Below, piece after piece: positions 54,532-63,481 of a DNA stretch of 64,000 bases; position 1 is the first letter of the stretch; each line of letters starts with the position of its first letter. Below the pieces are notes generated by a model. The model made no database searches. It saw only the letters and a program-made list of their open reading frames with translations, and had not been told where the DNA came from. Source of the stretch: Flagellimonas nanhaiensis (GTDB taxonomy: Bacteria > Bacteroidota > Bacteroidia > Flavobacteriales > Flavobacteriaceae); NCBI RefSeq assembly GCF_003382275.1, contig NZ_QTJX01000001.1, positions 1,116,001-1,180,000 of the forward strand, read 5' to 3'. Both the position numbers and the translations under genes were made by a program.

Positions 54532-57500
54532 CTAGTCTTCTATCAAACCTTGACCTTCAATCCAAGGTGCGCCGGCCGCTTTGAGCTCAGACTCTAGTCC
54601 AGGTATAGTATTCTTTACCAATACCGTAAGCTCCTTTTTAAGATCCTGCAGTTGTTTTGAAGCTCTTTGGAAAGCCGCTTTTTGGTTTCCTGTAGGTCCA
54701 TAGGTGTTCCGCAACGCAACAATTCCAATAAAAGTTCCATCTTGTGCAGATAGCGAATTTCGTTCCCCTATTTCATTTTTGGCCGGATTTCCTTTAAGCT
54801 GCTTGTTGATCTCCAACAACTGTTGCTTAGCCGCGTAAATCTTAGAAGAAAGTGCTGCTGTGGGTCTTTGAGCTTCGTCCATTGCGCGTTTCATGGCGTC
54901 TACTTTTAATAGATGATTGTCTAAAACATGTGTAGTTGCCGTCAAATCTTGCTGGAAATCCTGGAACTGATTTCTAAAATTATCAATTTCGGAAGTTGGT
55001 TTGGAAGGTAAAGCTCCTTTTGAAAGGGGTTTCACCTCAAAAGTTTGAGGTCCTGAGAGCAGTTTTAGCTCTCCATCTAGACGTTGATAAAGTTCCACGG
55101 AGTAATTTCCTGGAGTAGCCAGATAGGGTGAACCTAGGAAGTTGTCCCCTCCCCTTGGCGATGCATCCAGGGATATCCCGCTTCTATTCGCATAGGTTAG
55201 ATCCCAAGAAACTCTATTGAATCCTTTCTTATTCTTTCCGCTTACCGTATTAACCACATTGCCATTGCCGTCTTTCACCAACAAAACAATCGCAGGTTTC
55301 TCCTGATTGGTCTCATCCTCCAAAGCATCCCAACCTGGGAAGGAGACATTGCTTTTTGCTTTGTTGAGACTTTTTTCCTTCTCTTTTCTGGATTCCTTCA
55401 GGGTTTTTAGTTTTTCAGGAAGGTAATAGGTAAACGTAGCTCCATACGGAGGGTTGTCCGCTACATACTGAGAGTTACCTTGTCCATATACACCGTCTTT
55501 TTCCATATACCAATATGCCTGTCTTACTTTGAACAGGGTTGGATTAGCCAACGTTGATGCATCAGCTTCCCTTAATGCGGACATATCGTCCAATACATAA
55601 ATTCCCCGTCCGAAAGAACCTGCTACCAAATCATTTTCCCTTCTTTGAATTGTAATGTCCCTAAAGGAAATAGTTGGTAGGCCACCATCCAATTTTGTCC
55701 AACTAGAACCACCATTTTGGGTAAAGTAAACCCCAAATTCCGTAGCAACGAACAGCAAACCTCTCTTTTCATGATCCTGAACGATTCTCCAGGCAATCAA
55801 TTTTTTAGGAAGGTTACCATTCATGAAGGTCCATGTTCTTCCCTTGTCTGAACTTTTTAGTAGATAGGGCTTAAAGTCACCCTCTTTGTGGTTGTCCAGT
55901 ACCAAATAAACTGTATTGGCATCATAGAGGTCCGCCCTAACATCGTTGACAAAAGCTCTATTGGGCACTCCTTTTATGCTACCCAACATTATTTTTCTCC
56001 AGCTACTACCGCCATCTTCGGTTACCTGAAGGATTCCATCATCAGTTCCGGCATAAATCAGTCCTTCCTGCAAAGGAGATTCTGCAAGTGATGTTATGGT
56101 ATTGTAGTTGGACATTGCTCCAACATCCCAAGGATTGTCCCAGCTTTGCTGTCTACCCAGAATGGGCAATGCCAATCTTTCCTCATTTCTTGTCAAATCC
56201 GAAGAAATTGCGGTCCAATCGTCCCCTCTGTTATCTGATTTCCAAACACGGTAAGAAGCAAAATAAAGGCGTTTTGGGTTGTGTGGGCTCACTAAAATTG
56301 GAGCATCCCAATTAAACCTTTCATGAGGTTCTCCAGCAGACGGTTGTGGTTGTATGTACACGGTCTCGCCAGTGGTCTGATCTATTCTCCATAGCCAACC
56401 TTGTTGAAATTCACCATAGGTAATGTCCGGGTTGCCAGGTTCGGTAGCCGATTGATGTCCATCTGCTCCCAAGGTAATCCACCAATCAGAATTTAGAATG
56501 CCTAAACTACTCTTTGTTCTGGAAGGTCCTCCGTGAGAACCATTATCCTGCGTACCTCCATAAATGTTATAGAATGGTGCAGCGTCATCAACAGCAATTT
56601 TATAATATTGGGTAAGTGGAAGATTTCCAAAATACCTCCATGTCTTGGTTAGGTCAAATGATTCATACAAACCTCCATCAGTTCCAAAAAGTACATAATC
56701 CGGGTCGGATTTCTTAAATGCCATGGCATGACTGTCCACATGCTTTTTATCTTCGTTCATGAATTCAAAATGCTTACCGTGATCATTGGAGACTTGTACG
56801 GTGTTGCTCATCAAATACAATTTTCCATTTTGATGTGGAGATGCATACAGTTCTTGATAATAGTGTGGTCCTGTACCTCCGGAAACGGCATCGGATTGCT
56901 TGCTCCATGATGCCCCTTGGTTTGATGACATGAAGACACCACCTTTTTTACGATCCAACTCAATGGCCGCATAAACTATTTCATTGTTGAAAGGTGAAAT
57001 AGCCAATCCAATCTTTCCAAGGTTTGATTTTGGAATACCATTGGTCAATTTAGTCCAGGTCTGCCCACCATCTATACTTTTATGGATTCCAGAGCCAGGT
57101 CCCCCACCCATGTAGGCAGCCACAGTGCGATGTCTATCCCAAGTAGCAGCGTAGATAGTATTCGGGTCTGTATGGTCCATCACCAAATCGGTAACACCGG
57201 TCCATTCATTGTTACCCAGTGTTTTGTTCCAGGTTTTTCCTCCGTCTGCGGATTTGTATAGACCACGTTCTCCACCTTTACTCCAAAGCGGGCCTTGAAC
57301 GGCAGCCCAAACAATATTGGAATTTTCTGGGTGTACAATAATCTTGGAAATGTGTTCGGACTTTTTAAGCCCCATGTTCTTCCAAGTTTTTCCTTCATCG
57401 TGACTAACATAGATACCATCTCCAAATCCTACGTGCCTTCCTCCTACATTTTCCCCTGTACCAACCCAGACGGTGCTAGGATTGTTGGGGTCAACGGTAA

Positions 57501-57786
57501 CACAGCCAATTGAATAAGTAGCTTGTTTGTCAAAAATTGGTTTCCAGGTTGTACCAGAATTGATGGTCTTCCAAACTCCTCCTGAACCAACAGCAATATA
57601 CCAAACACTTTCATCCTTGGGATGAATTGCTATATCTGCAATACGACCAGAGGTCAAAGCAGGACCCAAGCTCCTAAATTCCAATCCACTGAACGTAGTT
57701 GAATCTGGTTTTTGGGCTTGAATTTGAAATAGAAAAGTAAGGGTTAAAAGAAGAAAAGAGCAGAATTTAAGATAGTGTAATTTCAT
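54532..57786 (-). CDS. Full-length VPS10/BNR-repeat exported protein
   Basis: The ATG at 57786 starts a good signal peptide (FCSFLLLTLTFLFQIQAQ); the longer frame to 57936 has none. The 1084-aa protein carries repeated Asp boxes (SGTTWKP, DEGKTWKN, DGGKTWNK, DGGQTWTK, NQGASWSK, DGGSSWRK, NGGSSWTK) forming a ten-bladed VPS10-like propeller over ~30-700, then an Fn3-like stretch (~770-900) and a helical C-terminus. It is a paralogue of the truncated gene at the left edge. Often labelled glycosyl hydrolase, but no catalytic pair is visible; extracellular binding or degradation of peptides is an alternative guess. Confidence 0.85.
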   Translation of the reverse strand: MKLHYLKFCSFLLLTLTFLFQIQAQKPDSTTFSGLEFRSLGPALTSGRIADIAIHPKDESVWYIAVGSGGVWKTINSGTTWKPIFDKQATYSIGCVTVDPNNPSTVWVGTGENVGGRHVGFGDGIYVSHDEGKTWKNMGLKKSEHISKIIVHPENSNIVWAAVQGPLWSKGGERGLYKSADGGKTWNKTLGNNEWTGVTDLVMDHTDPNTIYAATWDRHRTVAAYMGGGPGSGIHKSIDGGQTWTKLTNGIPKSNLGKIGLAISPFNNEIVYAAIELDRKKGGVFMSSNQGASWSKQSDAVSGGTGPHYYQELYASPHQNGKLYLMSNTVQVSNDHGKHFEFMNEDKKHVDSHAMAFKKSDPDYVLFGTDGGLYESFDLTKTWRYFGNLPLTQYYKIAVDDAAPFYNIYGGTQDNGSHGGPSRTKSSLGILNSDWWITLGADGHQSATEPGNPDITYGEFQQGWLWRIDQTTGETVYIQPQPSAGEPHERFNWDAPILVSPHNPKRLYFASYRVWKSDNRGDDWTAISSDLTRNEERLALPILGRQQSWDNPWDVGAMSNYNTITSLAESPLQEGLIYAGTDDGILQVTEDGGSSWRKIMLGSIKGVPNRAFVNDVRADLYDANTVYLVLDNHKEGDFKPYLLKSSDKGRTWTFMNGNLPKKLIAWRIVQDHEKRGLLFVATEFGVYFTQNGGSSWTKLDGGLPTISFRDITIQRRENDLVAGSFGRGIYVLDDMSALREADASTLANPTLFKVRQAYWYMEKDGVYGQGNSQYVADNPPYGATFTYYLPEKLKTLKESRKEKEKSLNKAKSNVSFPGWDALEDETNQEKPAIVLLVKDGNGNVVNTVSGKNKKGFNRVSWDLTYANRSGISLDASPRGGDNFLGSPYLATPGNYSVELYQRLDGELKLLSGPQTFEVKPLSKGALPSKPTSEIDNFRNQFQDFQQDLTATTHVLDNHLLKVDAMKRAMDEAQRPTAALSSKIYAAKQQLLEINKQLKGNPAKNEIGERNSLSAQDGTFIGIVALRNTYGPTGNQKAAFQRASKQLQDLKKELTVLVKNTIPGLESELKAAGAPWIEGQGLIED

Positions 57787-57890
57787 ACAATGAATTTTAG
57801 GTTGAATTAGCAGTGAAAGATAACCAAAAGGGATTGCCTTAATTCTAAAAAAAATGTGAAAAAAGTCGTACAATGCAGAAAAAGAATGGA

Positions 57891-58334
57891 TTAGTTTCTG
57901 TCCTTCAACCTGTATACAAATTTTAGTCCGCTCCAATCCTCATCGACAGCAGCTACTTTTATATCCACCAACCCAACTGAAAGAAGGTGCTCTCTTATCA
58001 TATCACGCTTAAGGTCTGTTTTGATTTTTGATGTTCCTTTGGGCCAACTTACCCATAACATACCAGTTTTCTTGATTGAAACATGGTACTTGGAGACGGT
58101 TTTGATAAGTTCTTTATGTGAAGTACAGAATAGATGTACGAAGTCAATGGTCTGCTCCTTCGGTTTTTTAATGATTTGAATATTTTCTGGTAAATCCGAG
58201 AACAAATCCCAATAATGTGATGGAGAATTATAGAGAACAATCTTAAAATTCTCTTTGATTCCCAATTTCTTGGCTAAGGGAGTTTTGGAGTATCCTGCTG
58301 ATTCCGTCAAAATTACAGTTGCTTTTAATTCCAT
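57891..58334 (-). CDS. DUF3052-like protein
   Basis: The 147-aa soluble protein begins with SAGYSKTPLAKKLGIKENFKIVLYNSPSHYWDLFSDLP, the recognisable start of the DUF3052 family, and contains IDFVHLFCTSHKEL and GMLWVSWPKGTSK. The family has no known biochemical role; small Rossmann-like folds have been suggested. It ends 105 bp before the VPS10/BNR start on the same strand. Confidence 0.8.
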   Translation of the reverse strand: MELKATVILTESAGYSKTPLAKKLGIKENFKIVLYNSPSHYWDLFSDLPENIQIIKKPKEQTIDFVHLFCTSHKELIKTVSKYHVSIKKTGMLWVSWPKGTSKIKTDLKRDMIREHLLSVGLVDIKVAAVDEDWSGLKFVYRLKDRN

Positions 58335-58385
58335 CTAATTTATGAATGTTCAGGAAATAAAATTGAGGTGGTAGAATGGATGCCA

Positions 58386-59477
58386 TCAATCAATTTCACC
58401 CATTTCTTTTACAACAAAGCTGTACAAACCCTCTAAACCATGGTTTAGGTTTTTACGGAACGATTTTCTGATCATAGGCATCAAGAATATCCTTTTTATA
58501 TGCGACTTAACCTTCCAAAAGGTTTCAACTGAAAGCTCGCACACATTTTCAGATACTTGTTTGAATACATAGAACTGTACCAGTTCATCAAAAAATATAG
58601 GACTCGTGGCCAACTCTCCGTATACCAATACATCTTCTGGAACATCTTTTGTCACCGTTATAAAATTCAGATGCTTCCCATTGATTACGCAAGTATGCTC
58701 AGTGCCCAATCGGGTTACCTCATTTCCGTCATATTCCACTTTGTCCACCCCATCTTGCCAATATTTTCTATATGAATAATTGGTCACGTATTCCATAAGT
58801 TTTTCCGAAGTGATCGGAAAATCCTTTTTCACAACTAAATGGGGAGGGTAATCAAAATGTAGCTTTTTGGGTTCCGGAAACGTTTTAAGTCTTAGTTCTT
58901 TGGGATCAATAATGGAATATATATATTCCACTTGTGCATCATCATAGGAGTCAGAACCTTGCCTAAACCTGAAAATCTTACTTGAATAATATGGTGAAAG
59001 CATAATATCCAATGCTAGACTTCTGGTAATCAAAGTATAATTATCACTCTCAACAGAGTTTTTAAGCAACCTATGGGCCTCTATAACTTGTTTGCCAAAA
59101 GGTTTTCTGTTTCCCTGGACTTCTATATGTTGAATGGTCCCGCTGTGCACAATCACTTTTAATTGAAGATTGGGAGCTGTAGCACACGCATTACAGGGAC
59201 ACACGCGATTCTTTTCCAGCATTTTGAGATGGCTATAGAATGCAGTGAACATGGATTCAATCTGTGCGAGGAGATTTTCCTGGGAAGGGATTTCGTTTTC
59301 TTTATAGAAAAAGAGTGCATCCCCTTCAATTTCAGCCAATTTCAATTCTTGAGTATTTGCATTGACCAAAACTTCAAGAAGTTCAGAAATTACATGTTGA
59401 CTATGTTCAATTTCGGTAGTTTGGATAAACTTCGTGTATCCAGAAATGTCAGGAATGAACAAAAGGGACTTTGCCAT
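58386..59477 (-). CDS. DUF2652-like nucleotidyl-cyclase-related protein with C-terminal SRPBCC-like domain
   Basis: The N-terminal ~190 residues follow the class III cyclase layout: FIPDISGYTKF (Asp10) and LAEIEGDALFF (Asp53) correspond to the two metal-binding aspartates, and VHSGTIQHIEVQGNRKPFGKQVIEAHRLL matches the later strand. A cysteine cluster (CPCNAC, ~94-99) is inserted between them. The C-terminal ~150 residues (MEYVTNYSYRKYWQDGVDKVEYDGNEV) resemble an SRPBCC/polyketide-cyclase fold. Whether it makes a cyclic nucleotide is not shown; the substrate-specifying residues cannot be judged by eye. Confidence 0.75.
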   Translation of the reverse strand: MAKSLLFIPDISGYTKFIQTTEIEHSQHVISELLEVLVNANTQELKLAEIEGDALFFYKENEIPSQENLLAQIESMFTAFYSHLKMLEKNRVCPCNACATAPNLQLKVIVHSGTIQHIEVQGNRKPFGKQVIEAHRLLKNSVESDNYTLITRSLALDIMLSPYYSSKIFRFRQGSDSYDDAQVEYIYSIIDPKELRLKTFPEPKKLHFDYPPHLVVKKDFPITSEKLMEYVTNYSYRKYWQDGVDKVEYDGNEVTRLGTEHTCVINGKHLNFITVTKDVPEDVLVYGELATSPIFFDELVQFYVFKQVSENVCELSVETFWKVKSHIKRIFLMPMIRKSFRKNLNHGLEGLYSFVVKEMGEID

Positions 59478-59537
59478 TTTTTGATTGATGGGTTGAATAA
59501 ATCAGTCTACCTAAAAACACGAAACTTACACTCCGTA

Positions 59538-61118
59538 CTAATTGTTTTGTGCCTCCAATTCGCTTAAGATTTTCTTGAATCCCACTGCCACACCGTTGGT
59601 CCAACCAAATCCATCTTGGTTAGGGTATTCGCCACCACCAGAAAGTAAGGTAAGGTCTTCCACATTGTATTTTTCCATCATTTTTCCGGTGTTCTTATAT
59701 ACTTTTTCATTGAGTGCCAACCATCGTTGCATTATTTCGGAGGCCTCTTTTTGATAACCATAGCGCAGGAGCCCGTTAACAGCTACCCATTGTAAGGGAG
59801 CCCAACCGTTTGGAGCGTCCCATTGCTGCCCGGTATGTTCTAAGGTAGTCACCAATCCCCCATCTTTTAGAAAGGTTTCCATCAATACATTTTTAACCTT
59901 TTCAGCCTGTTCTTTTGTTGCCAAGCCAAAAAATAAGGGATACGCCCCTGCCAAGGTCATTTCTGGCGTGAGGGATTCCCGGTCAAAATTGTAATCATGG
60001 AAATATCCAGTATCCTCGTTCCAGAAATATTGTCTGATGGCCGCCTTCCTTGATTGAGATCTTTGGAAAAATTCGTTTTTAGCCTCATCATCACCTTTAA
60101 GCAAACTTGCCCTGTACAACATATGCTCCATGAAGTACGTCAAGCAATTTAAATCCACTGGTAGGATCGATGTGGTCTCGGTAGAATTGAACTCATCTTT
60201 TTTACCGTACCATCTTGAGCTAAAATCCCATCCTGAAGCTGCAGCAGACCTTAAATTTTTATAGAGGGCTTTTTTCAAGGTGTCCGACTCCATTGAACTC
60301 GCTAAGTGCAAGTCTTCTTTATACGCCTCTGGCCTGGGTGAATCTCCTTTATCCCAGTATCTGTTCAAATACACATTTATTCCTAAGTCCACCACATGGT
60401 TTTGTGGCCTTGCCTGAACAACATTTTCACTGCCCTGCATCCAAAAATCATATTCTTTGGCGAGTTCTGGCAAATAGTACAGTACCACGTTTTCATCTTT
60501 TCTGGACAAAGCATCCACCATTAAGGCATAGAAAGGTGGTTGTGACCTAGTTCGATAATAATCGCGTGTACCATTAGGTATAAACCCAATGGAATCGATT
60601 AAAAAGCTAAAGTTGTCCACCATGTTTTTTGCCAAATCATCTCGGCCATCCGCCAAAAGCCCTTCCATGGTGAAATAGCTATCCCAATAATAGATTTCCT
60701 GAAACCTACCACCTGGAACCACGTATTTTTTTGGTAATGGGATTCTGGAGGAATTAGGAATATGGGCATCGGGCTCCCTGGTCAATTTGTCCCACATAAG
60801 CGCAATATGCTCGTACATAGTATTTGTGGTATCTGTTTCAAATTCCAAGGCTTTCATGGAATGATCTTCAAAGTTTCTATCCACAAAATCCTTCAAACTA
60901 AAATCCTGATTGTCCTTCTCATCTAAATAAAGAGCTTCCAACTCTCTAAAATTCTTTTTTGGGACTAGATCCACAAAGGTTTTGGAGTCTTCAAAAATTG
61001 ATGAGAGCTGCACATCTTTGAACAATTGCGTGTCATATAGACTTGTAATCTGTACAGTTTCACTTTGTTTACAGGAAAAAAGAAGGAATAAAAAAACCGA
61101 AAGGTATCGCAGTCTCAT
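59538..61118 (-). CDS. treA: Trehalase (GH37), lipoprotein
   Basis: The ATG at 61118 gives a lipoprotein signal ending FLLFSC. GH37 signatures are complete: PGGRFQEIYYWDSYF (signature 1) and QQWDAPNGWAPLQW (signature 2), with RPEAY and SGWDFSSRW giving the acid and base regions. It splits trehalose into two glucose molecules in the periplasm or at the surface. Length ~526 aa is normal. Monocistronic; it has no link to the mannan genes beyond carbohydrate use. Confidence 0.93.
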   Translation of the reverse strand: MRLRYLSVFLFLLFSCKQSETVQITSLYDTQLFKDVQLSSIFEDSKTFVDLVPKKNFRELEALYLDEKDNQDFSLKDFVDRNFEDHSMKALEFETDTTNTMYEHIALMWDKLTREPDAHIPNSSRIPLPKKYVVPGGRFQEIYYWDSYFTMEGLLADGRDDLAKNMVDNFSFLIDSIGFIPNGTRDYYRTRSQPPFYALMVDALSRKDENVVLYYLPELAKEYDFWMQGSENVVQARPQNHVVDLGINVYLNRYWDKGDSPRPEAYKEDLHLASSMESDTLKKALYKNLRSAAASGWDFSSRWYGKKDEFNSTETTSILPVDLNCLTYFMEHMLYRASLLKGDDEAKNEFFQRSQSRKAAIRQYFWNEDTGYFHDYNFDRESLTPEMTLAGAYPLFFGLATKEQAEKVKNVLMETFLKDGGLVTTLEHTGQQWDAPNGWAPLQWVAVNGLLRYGYQKEASEIMQRWLALNEKVYKNTGKMMEKYNVEDLTLLSGGGEYPNQDGFGWTNGVAVGFKKILSELEAQNN

Positions 61119-61303
61119 AGAATCGAAGGGATTTATAGTGTTCAACTAATTAGGTTTAGGAAAAATAAGGAAATATTTTCAAAACCTATGGCTTCCGGTC
61201 AGGCATTGATTTAGGGAATACCCATCCGGATGTTCATATAGATGAATACACTTTGGCTACAGACATGAAGATTTGGATCTAGGGCAAAAAAGGTAATAAA
61301 GAT

Positions 61304-61474
61304 TTAATTGCTCAATTCAATCCTACGTGATTCAGCAGAATTTATGCTGTCCATTGCTATCTGTTGTTCTTCCTCCTCGCGTGGGGGCTCATAATCATCA
61401 GATTTGTTGCTGCATGCGAATAGAATACCGGAAAAAAGAAATAAAAATAAACTCAGTCGGATGGTAGTTTTCAT
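61304..61474 (-). CDS. 56-aa hypothetical lipoprotein
   Basis: This short frame has a textbook lipoprotein signal (MKTTIRLSLFLFLFSGILFA followed by Cys21) and a charged ~35-residue tail (N-K-S-D-D-Y-E-P-P-R-E-E-E-E-Q-Q). Nothing else is recognisable. It is divergent from the GntR regulator, 94 bp away, with the regulator's palindrome in between, so it may be a target. It ends 185 bp after the trehalase start region. Confidence 0.65.
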   Translation of the reverse strand: MKTTIRLSLFLFLFSGILFACSNKSDDYEPPREEEEQQIAMDSINSAESRRIELSN

Positions 61475-61540
61475 AATAGTGTTTTTTGCTGTTTGCCCTA
61501 AGTTATTAATAACCAGACCCTAAGATTCAGTTTATGTATG

Positions 61541-61554
61541 AATCGTATACGATT
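61541..61554. promoter_or_regulatory. FadR/GntR-type operator, 14-bp perfect palindrome
   Basis: AATCGTATACGATT is fully self-complementary and has the GTATAC core typical of FCD-type GntR binding sites. It ends 14 bp before the regulator's ATG and lies between it and the divergent small lipoprotein gene. Confidence 0.65.
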
Positions 61555-61568
61555 GTGTATATTTGGAT

Positions 61569-62201
61569 ATGACACAATCTTTGGTGCTTCGGGACTCGGT
61601 AAAGGATTATTTACTCGGGCAAATACAAAAAGGCGAGCTTCCTATTGGAAAAACAATAAACTTGGCCAAACTTTCCAGGGAAATTGGGGTAAGCGTTACG
61701 CCTATTAGAGAAGCGCTCAGTCAGTTGGAGCATGCTAGGGTCATAAAAGCGGTCCCCAAAAGAGGGTTCTTGGTAACCCGATTGAGCAAGGAAGAAGCCA
61801 GAGATCTCTACGAGATGACAGCACAGCTGGAAATGATGGCCCTAGAAGCCTCTTCATTTTCAAAAATGGATTTGAACACCTTAAGAACTCATCACAAAAA
61901 GATGGAGATTGCAGGCAACTCTAAGGATGCTATCTCACATAGATTCGAATTTCATGGTCTTCTTGTCCAAAATTGTAAAAACAAAGTTTTGCTACAAATC
62001 CTTGAAGATTTAAAGATGAGACTCCTGTTCTACGAACGTGGGCTTGGAGAGGATTCTTCTTTCCATTCACTTTTGAACAATCAGAATGAAGCCATTGTAC
62101 AGGCATTGGAAGAAGACAACCTGCCTGCTGCTGCATTGATCTTGAAGATGAGTTGGATGGCAGTATTGGAATACGTTGAAAGTAGATTGGACCGAAAATA
62201 A
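61569..62201 (+). CDS. GntR-family regulator, FadR/FCD subfamily
   Basis: The ATG at 61569 is preferred to the TTG two codons earlier. The winged helix (~8-72) includes LAKLSREIGVSVTPIREALSQLEHARVIKAVPKRGFLVTRLS. The C-terminal helical FCD domain (~78-205) starts LYEMTAQLEMMALEASSF and has SHRFEFHGLLVQNCKN with the Asp/His-type metal site. FCD regulators respond to organic acids or sugar acids. Its own promoter carries a perfect GTATAC palindrome, so autoregulation is likely. Confidence 0.9.
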   Translation: MTQSLVLRDSVKDYLLGQIQKGELPIGKTINLAKLSREIGVSVTPIREALSQLEHARVIKAVPKRGFLVTRLSKEEARDLYEMTAQLEMMALEASSFSKMDLNTLRTHHKKMEIAGNSKDAISHRFEFHGLLVQNCKNKVLLQILEDLKMRLLFYERGLGEDSSFHSLLNNQNEAIVQALEEDNLPAAALILKMSWMAVLEYVESRLDRK

Positions 62202-62237
62202 GTCCCCTAAAAATCCGTTTGAAGCTAAAACGCTTTT

Positions 62238-62399
62238 ATGCAATTCCTAAACAAAGAAATAGAAGCCCTTGTCAAGCGAAAGAAAACCCGAACATTGGTC
62301 AAAAAGCAGGTTTCATGTGGTATTTTTCAAGATTTGGAAACCCTAAATCTGGATTCTAAAAAAACGCCTCGAGGAAATTCATCAGCCCTTGAACAATGA
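62238..62399 (+). CDS. Doubtful 53-aa frame
   Basis: The frame starts MQFLNKEIEALVKRKKTRTL and runs on as a basic, lysine-rich peptide that overlaps the end of the amidohydrolase gene by 18 bp. There is no family match by eye and no clear ribosome site. It is listed only because it fills the gap after the GntR gene; a chance frame is more likely than not. Confidence 0.2.
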   Translation: MQFLNKEIEALVKRKKTRTLVKKQVSCGIFQDLETLNLDSKKTPRGNSSALEQ

Positions 62400-63473
62400 T
62401 CTATCCAGACCTGGGATAAGGTTCAATGCGTTCTCAAAATACACTTTTCTCAAAACTTCATCGGGTAGATCCAGCCCATACATTGCCCAGAATGCATGAT
62501 ATTTTTTATAGTATGGAAAGTACTCATCCGCTGTTTCCAGAACTCTAAAATAGGTTGGAAACTCTTCGGGTTTCCAACTGTCCTTGCCAAATAGAATCCT
62601 GTCCTGGTATTTAATGAAAAATTCCTTTGCTCTTCTAGGTTGACGTCCTAATTCCGCAATAATGGCACCAATACCAACCGACATGTTCGGCATTTCATCG
62701 AGCAGCTCCCCTAGCCTGTCCAAATCGTTAGCGTACCAACCCATATGTGCATTGATAAACTTTGTTTTGGGGTGTTTTTTGAACATTCTATGTTGTTCAT
62801 CAATAATTTGCTGCCATGGTGCCGGATTATCGTCTGAACGTTTTCTACGTGGCCTAGTTTTTAACTCCAACCAGCGTTCATTTTTGCTGTCCATTGGGTC
62901 CCAGAATGATTTTGGATCCGCAGCGTGAATCAATACAGGAATTCCAAGCTCACCACATTTGGCCCAAACAGGGTCCAATCGCGGGTCATCAATGGCAATA
63001 CGATTCCCATTAACATCATTATTTCTGAGACCGAGGCTCTTATAGATTTTTAGGCCTTTAGCACCACTTTTAACATCCAACTCCAGTTGGGCAGCAGCCT
63101 GCTCTCCCCAATTGGAATTGCCTACGCCGCTAAAATCTACATTAGCAAAAACCACAAACCTATTGGGATAATGCGTGTTTACATTCTTTAACTTGTCCCG
63201 TAATTCTTTTCCGGAACCACCGCTTAGGTTCACCATAATCCCCATGTTGAGTTGGTCCATATCCCTTATCAACGTTGAAAGATCCTGTGTGGCCATCCTA
63301 AACTGGTGGCTATGCACGTCTATGAAAGTGAATTTGGCTCGTTCTACAGGGTTTTCAGATACTTTGAGAGTCGATGTTGGATTATATTCTTCAAAACCCA
63401 TTTCTTGGGAAATGCCTGAAAAATTAGAAAAGAAAAATGCTAAAGTAAAAGTAAAGATGTAAGATTTCATCAT
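62382..63473 (-). CDS. Exported metal-dependent amidohydrolase (amidohydrolase 2 family)
   Basis: A signal peptide (~1-22) is followed by a TIM-barrel amidohydrolase: metal-binding FIDVHSHQ (HxH), KSGAKGLKIYKSLGLR, IPVLIHAADP (His), TKFINAHMGW (His) and FGKDSW with the late Asp. Members act as decarboxylases, lactonases or amidases; the substrate cannot be decided. It ends with FENALNLIPGL, usual for the family. It lies 8 bp downstream of the MocA-like gene on the same strand, so the two are probably co-transcribed. Confidence 0.85.
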   Translation of the reverse strand: MMKSYIFTFTLAFFFSNFSGISQEMGFEEYNPTSTLKVSENPVERAKFTFIDVHSHQFRMATQDLSTLIRDMDQLNMGIMVNLSGGSGKELRDKLKNVNTHYPNRFVVFANVDFSGVGNSNWGEQAAAQLELDVKSGAKGLKIYKSLGLRNNDVNGNRIAIDDPRLDPVWAKCGELGIPVLIHAADPKSFWDPMDSKNERWLELKTRPRRKRSDDNPAPWQQIIDEQHRMFKKHPKTKFINAHMGWYANDLDRLGELLDEMPNMSVGIGAIIAELGRQPRRAKEFFIKYQDRILFGKDSWKPEEFPTYFRVLETADEYFPYYKKYHAFWAMYGLDLPDEVLRKVYFENALNLIPGLDRSLFKG

Positions 63474-63481
63474 ATTGTAAA

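Noticed and set aside
62238-62399. 53-aa basic peptide gene after the GntR regulator
   Set aside because: Kept only as a low-confidence entry; it overlaps a real gene end and has no supporting motif.
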